Assembly: GCF_029714365.1 (NCBI RefSeq)
Contig: NZ_CP121659.1
Location: forward strand, 682,001 to 746,000
Direction: 5' to 3'
Source: Sinorhizobium terangae
GTDB lineage: Bacteria; Pseudomonadota; Alphaproteobacteria; Rhizobiales; Rhizobiaceae
DNA: 64,000 nucleotides
Shown here: piece after piece, positions 17,182 through 26,936 of the stretch
Numbering within the stretch: the stretch's first letter is position 1
Layout of the letters: each line of letters opens with the position of its first letter
Position numbers and translations under genes: made by a program
The notes under the pieces: generated by a model
The model's input: the letters and a program-made list of their open reading frames with translations, nothing else
The model's database searches: none
What the model was told of the DNA's origin: nothing

Positions 17182-18735
17182 ATGTCCAAGATCACACGTC
17201 CATCCCTGAAGACGGTTCTGAAAACCTCCACCGTCGCCGGTCTCGCGGCGGTCATGCTGACCAGCGGCCTGCCGGCTCAGATTTCGCAGTCCTTCGCCGA
17301 GGCGGTGAAGGCAGAGGCTCCCTCGGTCCCGAGCTTCGCGAATGTCGTCGACGCGGTTTCGCCGGCCGTCGTTTCCGTTCGCGTGCAGTCGCGCGTGAGC
17401 ACTTCCGAAGATGAATCCAGCAACTTCAGCTTCGACTTCGGCGGCCGCGGCCTCGAAGATCTGCCCGATGATCATCCGCTGAAGCGCTTCTTCCGCGAAT
17501 TCGGCGGCCCGCGCGGCGACGATCGTGCCGAGCGTCGGCCTGATCGCCGTGGTCCGCGCGACGAGGGTCGCCTTCGCCCCCGCGGCCAGGGTTCCGGTTT
17601 CTTCATCAGCGAAGACGGTTACCTGGTGACCAACAACCATGTCGTTGCCGATGGCTCCGCCTTCACGGTCATCCTGAACGACGGAACGGAGCTGGATGCC
17701 AAGCTGGTCGGCAAGGACAGCCGTACTGACCTTGCAGTACTCAAGGTCGACGACAAGCGGAAGTTCACCTACGTGAGCTTCGCGGACGACAGCAAGGTAC
17801 GCGTCGGCGATTGGGTCGTCGCCGTGGGCAACCCGTTTGGCCTCGGTGGAACCGTGACGGCTGGTATTGTCTCCGCTCGCGGCCGCGACATCGGCTCCGG
17901 CCCCTATGACGATTACCTGCAGGTCGACGCAGCCGTGAACCGCGGCAACTCCGGTGGTCCGACCTTCAACCTTTCGGGTGAGGTTGTCGGCATCAACACC
18001 GCTATCCTGGCCCCCTCGGGCGGTAATGTCGGCATCGCCTTCGCGATCCCTGCATCCGTTGCCAAGGACGTCGTCAACGACCTCATGAAGGACGGCACCG
18101 TCTCACGCGGCTGGCTTGGCGTTCAGATCCAGCCGGTAACCAAGGATATCGCCGATTCACTCGGCCTCTCCGAGGCAAGCGGCGCTCTGGTCGTAGAACC
18201 GCAGGCCGGTTCTCCGGGAGAAAAGGCCGGGATCAAGAAGGGCGATGTGGTGACGGCACTGAACGGTGAGCCGATCAAGGATCCGCGCGATCTGGCCCGC
18301 AAGGTGGCGGCGCTGCGTCCGGGCTCTTCTGCCGACGTGACGCTGTGGCGCGAGGGCAAGTCGCAGAGCGCCAAGCTCGAAATCGGCAACCTGCCAAGCG
18401 ACACGAGCGACTCCGCGCAGCCGAAGGACGAGCGGTCCGAGCAGCAACCGCCAGCCAGCGATGAAGCGCTTGCCGGTCTCGGTTTGACGGTGACACCTTC
18501 CGAGGACGGGACTGGCGTGACAATCGCCTCCGTCGATCCGGACTCGGATGCCGGCGACCGTGGTCTCAAGGAAGGCGAGAAGATCGTCACGGTCAACAAT
18601 CAGGATGTGAAGTCGGCGGACGACATCCTCAAGGTGATGAACAACGCCAAGAAGGAGGGGCGGACCAAGGCGCTCTTCCAGATCGAATCCGGCGAAGGCA
18701 GCCGCTTTGTCGCTCTTCCGATCGATCAGGGTTGA
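17182..18735 (+). CDS. degP1: DegP/HtrA-family periplasmic serine protease
   Basis: 517 residues from the ATG at 17182, with GAGAAGG 11 nt upstream; an in-frame ATG at 17137 gives an unlikely extra hydrophilic stretch. Signal peptide about 1-40. The protease domain has the catalytic triad His153 (TNNHVVADG), Asp183 (SRTDLAVLKV) and Ser257 (RGNSGGPTFN). Two PDZ domains follow (starting about SRGWLGVQIQPV and LGLTVTPSEDG), with a Ser/Pro/Gln linker. The region between signal and protease holds an Arg/Asp-rich insert (about 80-133). It degrades or refolds damaged envelope proteins. A GC-rich hairpin follows. Confidence 0.92.
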   Translation: MSKITRPSLKTVLKTSTVAGLAAVMLTSGLPAQISQSFAEAVKAEAPSVPSFANVVDAVSPAVVSVRVQSRVSTSEDESSNFSFDFGGRGLEDLPDDHPLKRFFREFGGPRGDDRAERRPDRRGPRDEGRLRPRGQGSGFFISEDGYLVTNNHVVADGSAFTVILNDGTELDAKLVGKDSRTDLAVLKVDDKRKFTYVSFADDSKVRVGDWVVAVGNPFGLGGTVTAGIVSARGRDIGSGPYDDYLQVDAAVNRGNSGGPTFNLSGEVVGINTAILAPSGGNVGIAFAIPASVAKDVVNDLMKDGTVSRGWLGVQIQPVTKDIADSLGLSEASGALVVEPQAGSPGEKAGIKKGDVVTALNGEPIKDPRDLARKVAALRPGSSADVTLWREGKSQSAKLEIGNLPSDTSDSAQPKDERSEQQPPASDEALAGLGLTVTPSEDGTGVTIASVDPDSDAGDRGLKEGEKIVTVNNQDVKSADDILKVMNNAKKEGRTKALFQIESGEGSRFVALPIDQG

Positions 18736-18751
18736 TCTCGCGACTATCGAA

Positions 18752-18780
18752 GGATTGGAGCGGGTCGCCCGCCCCAATCC
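18752..18780 (+). terminator. Hairpin after degP1
   Basis: Inverted repeat GGATTGGAGCGGG/CCCGCCCCAATCC with one mismatch and a 3-nt loop, 16 nt after the stop. There is no long T run, so termination may be partial. Confidence 0.55.
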
Positions 18781-18910
18781 ATTCTGGCGATCACGGTGAA
18801 TGGATCGGCACAATCCGAAAATCACCATGATCCAAGGGCGCCGCGACATCCGAGTGATTTCGCGGCGTTTCTCCGTCCGGCCGAAGCGACGGTTGCCATG
18901 GCGCTGTTGC

Positions 18911-18991
18911 ATGATTGCGTGGATCGAAAATCATGCAGCAATTCAAAGCGCTACAGCGACCATTGCGCGTCTCGTGAGACGGGCGGCGCTG
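18911..18991. repeat. Palindromic intergenic mosaic repeat, copy 2
   Basis: Contains the blocks ATGATT...AATCATGCAGCAATTCAAAG, CTACAGCGACC and CGCGTCTCGTGAGACGGGCGGCGCTG, in reverse orientation relative to copy 1. It sits in the degP1/response-regulator spacer. Confidence 0.65.
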
Positions 18992-19038
18992 GAGGTGTCG
19001 GAACCGAAACCGGTTGAGACAGATAGGGATCCGGGACT

Positions 19039-19737
19039 ATGGTCACGCGCATGAAGATTCTGATTGTTGAAGACGACCTTGAGGCAGCCGCGTATCTGGC
19101 GAAGGCATTTCGCGAGGCCGGAATTGTTTCCGATCACGCCAGCGATGGCGAAAGCGGGCTGTTCATGGCGAGCGAGAACGCCTACGACGTGCTGGTCGTC
19201 GATCGTATGCTGCCACGCCGCGACGGTCTGTCGCTGATCACCGAATTGAGACGGCGCGACATCCACACGCCCGTTCTCATCCTTTCGGCGCTCGGCCAGG
19301 TGGACGACCGCGTCACGGGCTTGCGCGCCGGCGGCGACGATTATCTTCCGAAGCCTTACGCTTTCAACGAGCTTCTCGCTCGGGTGGAGGTACTCGGTCG
19401 CCGCAAGGGCGCGCCCGAACAGGATATGGTCTACCGCGTCGGCGACCTCGAACTGGACCGGCTCGCTCACTCGGTTCGACGGCAGGGCAAGGAGATTCCG
19501 TTGCAGCCACGCGAATTCCGGCTGCTCGAATACCTCATGAAGAATGCGGGCCAGGTCGTGACGAGGACGATGCTGCTTGAAAACGTGTGGGATTACCATT
19601 TCGATCCGCAAACCAATGTCATTGACGTGCACGTCTCGCGTCTGCGCTCGAAGATCGAAAAGGACTTCGACATGCCGCTCCTGAGGACGGTGCGTGGCGC
19701 CGGCTACATGATCAAGGACGACCGGACTGAGACATGA
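19039..19737 (+). CDS. OmpR-family response regulator
   Basis: 232 residues from ATG 19039 (a second in-frame ATG at 19051 gives the textbook start MKILIVEDD). Receiver: acidic pair EDD, phosphoacceptor Asp55 in VVDRMLPRRDG, Lys in LPKPYAF. The C-terminal winged helix has LQPREFRLLEYLM and LLRTVRGAGYMI. The arrangement resembles the CusR/TctD/QseB branch. It is translationally coupled (ATGA overlap) to the kinase gene that follows. The signal is unknown; the adjacent degP1 hints at envelope stress, but nothing in the sequence shows it. Confidence 0.88.
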   Translation: MVTRMKILIVEDDLEAAAYLAKAFREAGIVSDHASDGESGLFMASENAYDVLVVDRMLPRRDGLSLITELRRRDIHTPVLILSALGQVDDRVTGLRAGGDDYLPKPYAFNELLARVEVLGRRKGAPEQDMVYRVGDLELDRLAHSVRRQGKEIPLQPREFRLLEYLMKNAGQVVTRTMLLENVWDYHFDPQTNVIDVHVSRLRSKIEKDFDMPLLRTVRGAGYMIKDDRTET

Positions 19738-21140
19738 GCAAACTCAGGGTTCTGTTCAGAACGACGGCAGTCCGGCTCTCCGCACTCTACCTTGTTCTCT
19801 TTTCCCTCTGCGCGGTCTTCCTCGTCTTCTACGTGACAGGTATGTCCGAGCGCCTGCTGGAGCAGCAGACGCGCGATGCCATCGCCGCCGAAGTGGGTCA
19901 GATCGAAGCCGTCTATGAGCGCGCCGGCATGAATGGCCTGCTTCGCTCGCTCGAACGGCGTGCACGCCAGCCGGGCGCAAATCTTTATGTGATCGCCGGC
20001 CCGAGCGGAGAAATCCTCGCCGGCAACGTGGCTGGTCTGCAGCCAGGGCTGCTCGACGACGAAGGCTGGAAGTCGGAGCCGTTTCGTTACCGGCGGTTCG
20101 CCGACGAAAGCCGCGGGGAGAGCCACGTGGCGCTTGCCCAGGTTCTGATGCTCGACAACGGGCTCAGAATTCTCGTTGGTCACGACCTTCAGGAGCCGGA
20201 GAAGTTTCGCGTGCTCGTGCGACAGGCATTGGTCGTCGCGCTTGGCGTGATGGGGCTCGGTGCCCTCGTCATCTGGTTCGGCATTGGCCGCAACGCGCTG
20301 AAGCGTATCGACCGTATGTCCGAGGCCAGCACGAAGATCATGGCGGGCGATCTCTCGCAGCGTCTGCCGACGAGCGGTTCGGGCGACGAGTTCGACCGGC
20401 TGTCGGAATCGCTCAACGCGATGCTCGGGCGGATTGAGAAGCTCAACGAAGGGCTGAGACAGGTCTCCGATAACATTGCGCACGATCTCAAGACTCCGCT
20501 GACGCGCTTGCGCAACAAGGCCGAAGCTGCACTCTCCAGCAAGGGGGACAGTGGCCAAACTGGCGCGCTTGAGGAAATCATCGCCGAGTCGGACCAGTTG
20601 ATCCGTACGTTCAACGCGTTGCTGATGATCTCCCGGGTCGAGGCGGGTTCCGCCGTCGCCGAAATGAGCGATGTCGACCTCTCCCAGATCGTCGCCGATT
20701 GGGTCGAGCTTTACGAACCGGCAGCCGAAGACAATGCCTTGAAGCTGGAAGCGGATATCCTGCCGGGCGTCGTGATCTCGGGCAATCGCGAGTTGATCGG
20801 ACAGGCGCTGGGAAACCTGATGGACAATGCGATCAAATATGCCGAGGGAGCAGCAAATCCTCTGATCCAGGTGGCGATGACGAAGAGCGGCAATGAGGCG
20901 GTGCTGACGGTCGCTGATCACGGCCCCGGCATCCCCGAAGACATGTATCGCGAAGTGCTGAAGCGCTTTGTCCGTCTGGATGAAAGCCGCTCGAAGCCCG
21001 GGACCGGTCTTGGTCTCTCGCTTGTCGAGGCAGTGATGGAGATGCATCGAGGCTCGCTCACGCTCAGTGCGACCGAGCCGAACACCGAGGATGGCAAAGG
21101 ATTGACGGTGCGCATGGTTTTCCCGGCTCGTACAACCTGA
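19734..21140 (+). CDS. Sensor histidine kinase
   Basis: 468 residues. Two membrane helices (about 12-36 and 163-184) flank a periplasmic sensor of about 125 residues. HAMP follows (about 186-238). The HisKA box has His250 in NIAHDLKTPLTRLRNKAE. The ATPase domain has GNLMDNAIKYA, ADHGPGIPEDM and GTGLGLSLV. It is the partner of the preceding response regulator. It ends 32 nt before glnE with no terminator, so glnE may be co-transcribed. Confidence 0.88.
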   Translation: MSKLRVLFRTTAVRLSALYLVLFSLCAVFLVFYVTGMSERLLEQQTRDAIAAEVGQIEAVYERAGMNGLLRSLERRARQPGANLYVIAGPSGEILAGNVAGLQPGLLDDEGWKSEPFRYRRFADESRGESHVALAQVLMLDNGLRILVGHDLQEPEKFRVLVRQALVVALGVMGLGALVIWFGIGRNALKRIDRMSEASTKIMAGDLSQRLPTSGSGDEFDRLSESLNAMLGRIEKLNEGLRQVSDNIAHDLKTPLTRLRNKAEAALSSKGDSGQTGALEEIIAESDQLIRTFNALLMISRVEAGSAVAEMSDVDLSQIVADWVELYEPAAEDNALKLEADILPGVVISGNRELIGQALGNLMDNAIKYAEGAANPLIQVAMTKSGNEAVLTVADHGPGIPEDMYREVLKRFVRLDESRSKPGTGLGLSLVEAVMEMHRGSLTLSATEPNTEDGKGLTVRMVFPARTT

Positions 21141-21172
21141 TAGACCGGTCATGAGATCGGGAGGAGGTGTTG

Positions 21173-24130
21173 ATGCTGGAAACGGACGAGCGGCGTCTGG
21201 CCGATATCGAAGTGGTTCCGATCCGTCCGACAAGCCAGGCGGATGCAAAGGCCGCCTTGTCCGTTTTGAAGGATGTCGCCAAAGGACACGATCGAATCGC
21301 CGATTTGCTGGCGTCTAATGGGCCGCTCAAGGACTTCGTCGTCTCGGCGCTCGCGCTCTCACCGTTTTTAAGGGATACGACTGGCAGCCATCCGGCGGTT
21401 CTCGAAGATCTGCTCGCCACGCCTCTGTCCGAGTTCCTGAAGCGCCGGATCGAGGCAGCCCGGTCAGCCTGGCAACCCGAACCGACGACCGCTGCCCTGC
21501 CGGATGGGGAAATCATGTCCAGGCTGCGCAGGGCAAAGCGCGAAATGGCCTTCGCCGTCGCACTGGCGGATCTGTCGCGGCTTTTCGACGGTCGGGAAAC
21601 CACGCGCTGGCTGAGCGATTTCGCGTCTGCCGCCGTCGCCGCCGCGATCGATCACCTGCTCCTTGGCGCCCATGAAAGCGGCAAGCTCAAACTGAAAGAC
21701 GCGTCGGAGCCGAGCGTCGGCTCAGGGGTTGTCGTTCTGGGGATGGGCAAGCTCGGTGCTTGCGAACTCAACTATTCCTCCGACATTGACCTCGTCATCT
21801 TCTATGATCCGCAGTCCGGCATCATTGTCGACCGGGACGGCGCTTCGGAAATCTTCGCGCGTCTGCTGAGGCGCTTGATTCGCATCCTGCAGGAACGGAC
21901 CGGCGACGGTTATGTCTTCCGCACGGATCTGCGCCTGCGCCCCGATCCGGGCTCGACGCCGCTCGCGATCTCGATCGAAGCGGCGATGCTCTACTACGAG
22001 AGCAGGGGGCAGAACTGGGAGCGTGCCGCCTTCATCAAGGCGCGACCGGTTGCCGGCGACCTGGAGGTCGGCGAGCGCTTCCTGCGGGAGCTGACACCGT
22101 TCGTTTTCCGCAAATACCTCGACTATGCGGCCATTGCCGATATTCATTCGATCAAGCGACAGATCCACGCGCACAAGGGACATGGCGAAATCGCCGTCAA
22201 GGGTCACAACATCAAGCTCGGTCGCGGCGGCATCCGCGAGATCGAGTTTTTCGTCCAAACGCAGCAATTGATCGCCGGCGGCCGCATGCACGAGCTTCGG
22301 TTGCGCGCAACGGAGCCGATGCTGCAAGCACTGGTGAAGGCCGGATGGATCGATCAGTCGACCGCCGATGAGCTGGTCGATGCCTACTGGTTCCTGCGCA
22401 ACGTCGAGCACCGGATCCAGATGGTGCGCGATGAACAGACGCACGTCCTGCCGGAGACGGAGGCAGATCTCAAGCGGATTGCCTACATGCTCGGCTTCGA
22501 AGATACCGCGTCCTTCTCAACGGAGCTGTCGCGTGTGTTGCGGACGGTTGAGCGACGTTATGCGCAGTTGTTCGAGCAGGAGGCAAAGCTTTCGACCGAG
22601 ACCGGAAATCTGGTCTTCACCGGACAACAGGACGACCCGGACACGCTGGAGGCCCTCAAAAGGCTCGGCTTCCAGCGCCCGTCCGACATAGCGAGGACGA
22701 TTCGCACGTGGCACTACGGGCGCTATCGGGCAACGCAGTCGGTGGAAGCGCGCGAGCGGCTGACCGAGCTGACGCCGGAGCTCCTGCGTGTATTCGGCGA
22801 AAGCAGGCGGGCTGACGAGGCACTGCTGCGGTTCGACCATTTCATTTCCGGTCTGCCGGCAGGTATCCAGCTCTTTTCGCTGCTCGGCAACAATCCGAGG
22901 CTCCTGTCGCTGATCGTCAACATCATGTCGTCTGCCCCTCGGCTGGCGGACATCATCGCCGCAAGACCTCATGTCTTCGACGGCATGCTGGATCCGGGGC
23001 TGCTCGCGGAGCTGCCGACACGGGAATATCTCGCACCGAGGATCGCAAATTTCGTTGCTGGCGGCCGTCACTACGAGGAGGTGCTGGACCGCCTGCGCAT
23101 CATCGCCGCCGAACAGCGTTTCCTGATCGGCATAAGGCTATTGACCGGTGCCATTTCCGGCATCCAGGCAGGGCGCGCTTTCACCGATCTAGCCGACCTC
23201 ATCATCGCCGCGGCGCTCGACGCGGTGATGGAGGAAGTCCGCGCGGCGCATGGACGCTTTCCAGGGGGCAGGGTCGCCGTCGTCGGCATGGGCAAGCTCG
23301 GCAGCCACGAGTTGACGGCCGGCTCCGACGTCGATCTCATCCTGCTCTACGACTATGACGGCGACGCGGGGCAGTCCGACGGCGCCAAGCCGCTCGATCA
23401 CGTGCGCTATTTCACCCGACTGACGCAGCGGCTGATCGCGGCGCTTTCCGCACCGACCGCCGAGGGCATCCTTTACGATGTCGACATGCGGCTGCGGCCG
23501 TCGGGAAACAAGGGGCCCGTGGCAACCCGCATCACGGCCTTCGCCAAATACCAGCGTGGAGAGGCCTGGACCTGGGAACACCTGGCGCTGACGCGCGCAC
23601 GCTGTATCTGCGGCGATGAAAGCCTGATCAGCGAGGCGGAAGCGATTTTCGGCGAGGTCCTTTCTCAAAAGCGTGACATCGGGAAGGTCCGCAAGGACGT
23701 GGAGGAGATGCGCGACCTGATCGACAAGGAGAAGCCGCCGAACGACATCTGGGATTTCAAACTCATTCCCGGCGGCCTCGTCGATATCGAGTTCATCGCG
23801 CAATACCTCGCCCTGATTGCGCCGGCAAAAGGCGTGACGCCGCCGCCGGCGGGCACGCACACGCTTGAAGCGTTGAAGAGCCTCGGCGCGGCCATGATGG
23901 ATGCGAACGATCTGGATGTAGCCGTCGACGCGTTGACGCTTTTCACCGAAGTCTCGCAGATCGTGCGCCTCTGCATCGACGGGGATTTCGACCCGAAGGA
24001 TGCCCCCGCTGGCCTGGTCGATCTCGTTTGCGGGGCAGGGGACTATCCGGACCTGAAGCACCTCGAGGCGGATATCCGAAGCCTCTCGAAAGCGGTCCGT
24101 GGGATTTTCCAATCCGTCGTCGTTCAGTGA
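21173..24130 (+). CDS. glnE: Glutamine synthetase adenylyltransferase/adenylyl-removing enzyme
   Basis: 985 residues. The start at ATG 21173 is fixed by GAGGAGG five bases upstream. Two nucleotidyltransferase domains are visible. The N-terminal one (adenylyl removal) has GMGKLGACELNYSSDIDLV at about 190-210. The C-terminal one (adenylylation) has GMGKLGSHELTAGSDVDLI at about 705-725. Both keep the GS-D-x-D metal motif, and helical regulatory segments lie between and after them. It adjusts glutamine synthetase activity to nitrogen status through PII. It converges on pleC with 24 nt between stops. Confidence 0.95.
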   Translation: MLETDERRLADIEVVPIRPTSQADAKAALSVLKDVAKGHDRIADLLASNGPLKDFVVSALALSPFLRDTTGSHPAVLEDLLATPLSEFLKRRIEAARSAWQPEPTTAALPDGEIMSRLRRAKREMAFAVALADLSRLFDGRETTRWLSDFASAAVAAAIDHLLLGAHESGKLKLKDASEPSVGSGVVVLGMGKLGACELNYSSDIDLVIFYDPQSGIIVDRDGASEIFARLLRRLIRILQERTGDGYVFRTDLRLRPDPGSTPLAISIEAAMLYYESRGQNWERAAFIKARPVAGDLEVGERFLRELTPFVFRKYLDYAAIADIHSIKRQIHAHKGHGEIAVKGHNIKLGRGGIREIEFFVQTQQLIAGGRMHELRLRATEPMLQALVKAGWIDQSTADELVDAYWFLRNVEHRIQMVRDEQTHVLPETEADLKRIAYMLGFEDTASFSTELSRVLRTVERRYAQLFEQEAKLSTETGNLVFTGQQDDPDTLEALKRLGFQRPSDIARTIRTWHYGRYRATQSVEARERLTELTPELLRVFGESRRADEALLRFDHFISGLPAGIQLFSLLGNNPRLLSLIVNIMSSAPRLADIIAARPHVFDGMLDPGLLAELPTREYLAPRIANFVAGGRHYEEVLDRLRIIAAEQRFLIGIRLLTGAISGIQAGRAFTDLADLIIAAALDAVMEEVRAAHGRFPGGRVAVVGMGKLGSHELTAGSDVDLILLYDYDGDAGQSDGAKPLDHVRYFTRLTQRLIAALSAPTAEGILYDVDMRLRPSGNKGPVATRITAFAKYQRGEAWTWEHLALTRARCICGDESLISEAEAIFGEVLSQKRDIGKVRKDVEEMRDLIDKEKPPNDIWDFKLIPGGLVDIEFIAQYLALIAPAKGVTPPPAGTHTLEALKSLGAAMMDANDLDVAVDALTLFTEVSQIVRLCIDGDFDPKDAPAGLVDLVCGAGDYPDLKHLEADIRSLSKAVRGIFQSVVVQ

Positions 24131-24154
24131 ACGGCAATGCGTCGTCGCGTTGTT

Positions 24155-26497
24155 TCAGACGCCAACGCGGTCGGGAATGCGCACGGATATGATCGTGCCG
24201 ACGTTTTCGGCGGAGTGGATCTTCATCGTTCCACCGTGAAGGCGCGTCAGCGAGCGGGAAATCGCAAGCCCGAGGCCTGAACCGCCCTTGCTCTTGGCGT
24301 ACTGGCTCTGCACCTGCTCGAACGGCTGGCCAATCTTCTGCAATGCATCCTTCGGAATACCGATGCCGGAATCGGCGATGGTCAGCGTGACTGCCCCGGT
24401 GACCTTGCGGGCCCTTAGCGAGATCCGGCCCCCTTCATTGGTGAATTTGACGGCGTTCGAAAGCAGGTTCAGCAGCACCTGTTTCATCGCACGGCGGTCG
24501 GCGACCATGGTGAGGCCTGAGGAAATTTGCTGAACGACGCGGATGTTCTTCTGCTCGGCTGGAATGGTGGTGAAGCGAAGCGTCTCTTCGATCAGTGGAG
24601 CGAGATCGATCGTCTCGCGCGTGATGCGCATGTGGCCTGCCTCGATCTTTGACATGTCGAGGATGTCGTTGATGACGTTGAGCAGGTGTTTGCCGCTTTC
24701 GAAGATGTCGCGCGAATACTCGTGATATTTCTCGGATCCGAGCGGACCGAACATCTGGTTTTGAAGGATCTCCGAAAAGCCGAGAATGGCGTTCAGCGGC
24801 GTGCGCAATTCATGCGACATGTTCGCCAGAAATTCGGACTTGGCCCGGTTCGCGGCTTCCGCACGCTCCTTCTCCGCCTGATAGTTGGCGTTGGCGACAG
24901 AAAGCTCGGCCTTCTGCTGTTCCAGCGTGATGCGTGATGCCGAAAGGTCGCCGATCGTTGCCATAAGCCGGCGCTCGGATTCGCGCAGGCGCACCTGGTG
25001 GCGCTTGAGCAGCGTGATGTCGGTGCCGACAGAAACCAGACCGCCATCGCGCGTGCGGCGTTCATTGATCTGAAGCCACCGCTCGTCGGCAAGCTGCACC
25101 TCGCTTGTCTGCGAGTGATTGCTGCGATCCGGATCCGCCACCCGCCGCTCGACGACCGGTCGTGCCGCGGCGGCATAGACGACTGTTCGCTCGGTGCCGG
25201 GCACGAGCACGTGATCCGGCAATTGATAGGCCTCTTGATAATGGGTGTTGCACATGACGAGGCGGTCGTGCTTGTCCCAGAGCACGAAGGCCTCCGACGT
25301 GCACTCGATCGCATCGGCCAGTCGCTGATCCGCTTCCGCGTAGCGCTGGGCAAGGCGGTGTTGCTCGGTAACGTCCATGGCGATGCCGATCAGGTGGGTG
25401 CGCCCCGAGACGGTGCGGATGACCTGGGCACGCGCGCGCAGCCACACGTAATGGCCGTCGGCATGGCGCATGCGAAACACTTGGTCGATCTGGCGCGCGT
25501 TATCCCGCGCGATCGCCCGCGCCACGCTGTAGATGCCACGATCCTCCGGATGCATCAGCCGCGCAGCGTCGCCGAAGGACAGCACGCTGCTGTCGCCTGG
25601 CATGCCCAGCATCTCGTACATCGACCGCGACCAGAAAAGGCGCCGGTTGGCGAGGTCGAAATGCCACAGGCCGCAGCGACCGCGCGAGAGCGCGGTTTCA
25701 ACGCGCAGGTTCGATTCGGCGAATACCGCATCGGCATCGCGCGCGCGCTTTGCCTGAATGTAATAGGCATAGAGCACGACGAGCAGGATCGCCGAGATGC
25801 CTGCAAACAGGGTGACATTGAGCGAAACTTCGTCGCGCCACGCCGTTTCGAGTTCGGCGATCGGTATTGCCGCCAGAATGACGCCAGCGGCTTCCGGAAG
25901 CTGCGTCAAGGCAACGAGGTGGGCGACATCGCCGATTGACGTCTCCATCACGCTCGATCCCTCGCCGTAATACTGCAACGAGGCGAGGTCCGGAGCGATC
26001 GATGCCAGCGTGCGTCCGATGAAATGCACCCCTTCGGGCGTGCTTGCGAATATCCGTCCGTCCTTGCGAACCGTCAGCAGGAACATGCCGCCGTCGAGCG
26101 TGTCCGCAGGAAGATATTCGCCGAGCCGCTGTTCGGCGTCCCATCGCCGGCCGTCGGCAAAAAGTGTCGCGCCATCGGCGTGGAAGGCGGCGGCAGCCGC
26201 GGCCGCCGCGAGGCCGACGGCCTGCCGGGAACTGCCCTCCATCCGGGCGTGTTCGCCCATGATGCCTGACATGCGGGAAATAGCCACGATGACCAGGAAA
26301 GCGATGATCAGGACGGGAATGGATCGCTTGAGAATAGGCTCGGCGCTTGCGAGCCGCTGCGATGCGGGCTCGGCAAACAGCTTTGCCTGCTCGATGAACT
26401 CCCGCTCCAGGCTGGAAAGGCCCGGAAACTTGAGTCGCAACCGCCCGTCGGCTGCGCTTCCCCGTCGCGCGTCCGCCATCTTTCCCAATCTTGTCAT
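24155..26497 (-). CDS. pleC: PleC-type cell-cycle histidine kinase/phosphatase
   Basis: 780 residues. Membrane helices at about 58-76 and 230-247 enclose a periplasmic sensor of 150 residues. Two PAS domains follow (about 255-380 and 385-500), then a short coiled coil and a HisKA box with His562 (EFLANMSHELRTPLNAILG), continuing with the PleC/DivJ-like GFSEILQNQMFGPLG. HATPase motifs are NLLSNAVKFT, IADSGIGIP and GSGLGLAIS. PleC controls DivK phosphorylation and thus CtrA; in S. meliloti it is the hybrid-less kinase next to glnE and pepN, as here. An alternative start at 26479 has a better ribosome site. Confidence 0.78.
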   Translation of the reverse strand: MTRLGKMADARRGSAADGRLRLKFPGLSSLEREFIEQAKLFAEPASQRLASAEPILKRSIPVLIIAFLVIVAISRMSGIMGEHARMEGSSRQAVGLAAAAAAAAFHADGATLFADGRRWDAEQRLGEYLPADTLDGGMFLLTVRKDGRIFASTPEGVHFIGRTLASIAPDLASLQYYGEGSSVMETSIGDVAHLVALTQLPEAAGVILAAIPIAELETAWRDEVSLNVTLFAGISAILLVVLYAYYIQAKRARDADAVFAESNLRVETALSRGRCGLWHFDLANRRLFWSRSMYEMLGMPGDSSVLSFGDAARLMHPEDRGIYSVARAIARDNARQIDQVFRMRHADGHYVWLRARAQVIRTVSGRTHLIGIAMDVTEQHRLAQRYAEADQRLADAIECTSEAFVLWDKHDRLVMCNTHYQEAYQLPDHVLVPGTERTVVYAAAARPVVERRVADPDRSNHSQTSEVQLADERWLQINERRTRDGGLVSVGTDITLLKRHQVRLRESERRLMATIGDLSASRITLEQQKAELSVANANYQAEKERAEAANRAKSEFLANMSHELRTPLNAILGFSEILQNQMFGPLGSEKYHEYSRDIFESGKHLLNVINDILDMSKIEAGHMRITRETIDLAPLIEETLRFTTIPAEQKNIRVVQQISSGLTMVADRRAMKQVLLNLLSNAVKFTNEGGRISLRARKVTGAVTLTIADSGIGIPKDALQKIGQPFEQVQSQYAKSKGGSGLGLAISRSLTRLHGGTMKIHSAENVGTIISVRIPDRVGV

Positions 26498-26675
26498 CCT
26501 CGAAAGCGCCCGGCATTCCCAATGAATGTGCCGAAGACGCCTGATCCGCTAGATCTGAGACATTGAGCCGCCCCAACGTTTGGCCGGGGAATGGTTGCCT
26601 CAGTGATTCGGCGCGCCGCTCGCCCGAATCTGACTCAATGAATCACAGGGCGATTCGCCTTGTCCAGAGGGAATG

Positions 26676-26690
26676 GTAAAGATTTCTTAA
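26676..26690. promoter_or_regulatory. CtrA-like site upstream of pleC (GTAA-N7-TTAACC)
   Basis: GTAA, seven bases, TTAACC, about 180 nt upstream of the pleC start. One mismatch to TTAA-N7-TTAA; the second half keeps the extended TTAACC form. Inference. Confidence 0.35.
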
Positions 26691-26790
26691 CCAATTCTCA
26701 TCGTTGGAAAATCACAGGCCGGATTACCGTTGCGGCTTCGGCTCTCTTTCTCTCAGATGAGCTTTAGTTCATTGGAATCGTTCATGGCGG

Positions 26791-26892
26791 CATTACGGCG
26801 CCGCCCGTCCAATCGGACGCGCACAGGTCGCTGCAGCCCTTTGAGCTGCTGATTCCTTAAATCGATTTCGATTTAAGGAACCATGCAGTAGC
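26791..26892. repeat. Palindromic intergenic mosaic repeat, copy 3
   Basis: A long form with all blocks: ACGGCGCCGCCCGTCC-AATC-GGACGCGC, AGGTCGCTGCAG, CTTTGAGCTGCTGATT, and the palindrome TTCCTTAAATCGA/TCGATTTAAGGAA, ending CATGCAGTAG. It lies between pepN (3' side) and pleC (5' side). Confidence 0.75.
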
Positions 26893-26936
26893 CCGATTCG
26901 AGCCAATGCTGCCGTGATCGCTGTGCACGAGAGCCG

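Noticed and set aside
19704..21248. A 514-codon open frame on the - strand
   Set aside because: Antisense shadow of the histidine kinase gene and the start of glnE.
26857..26876. CtrA site in the mosaic repeat near pepN
   Set aside because: The TTAA pair is part of the repeat palindrome and spaced 12 bases.
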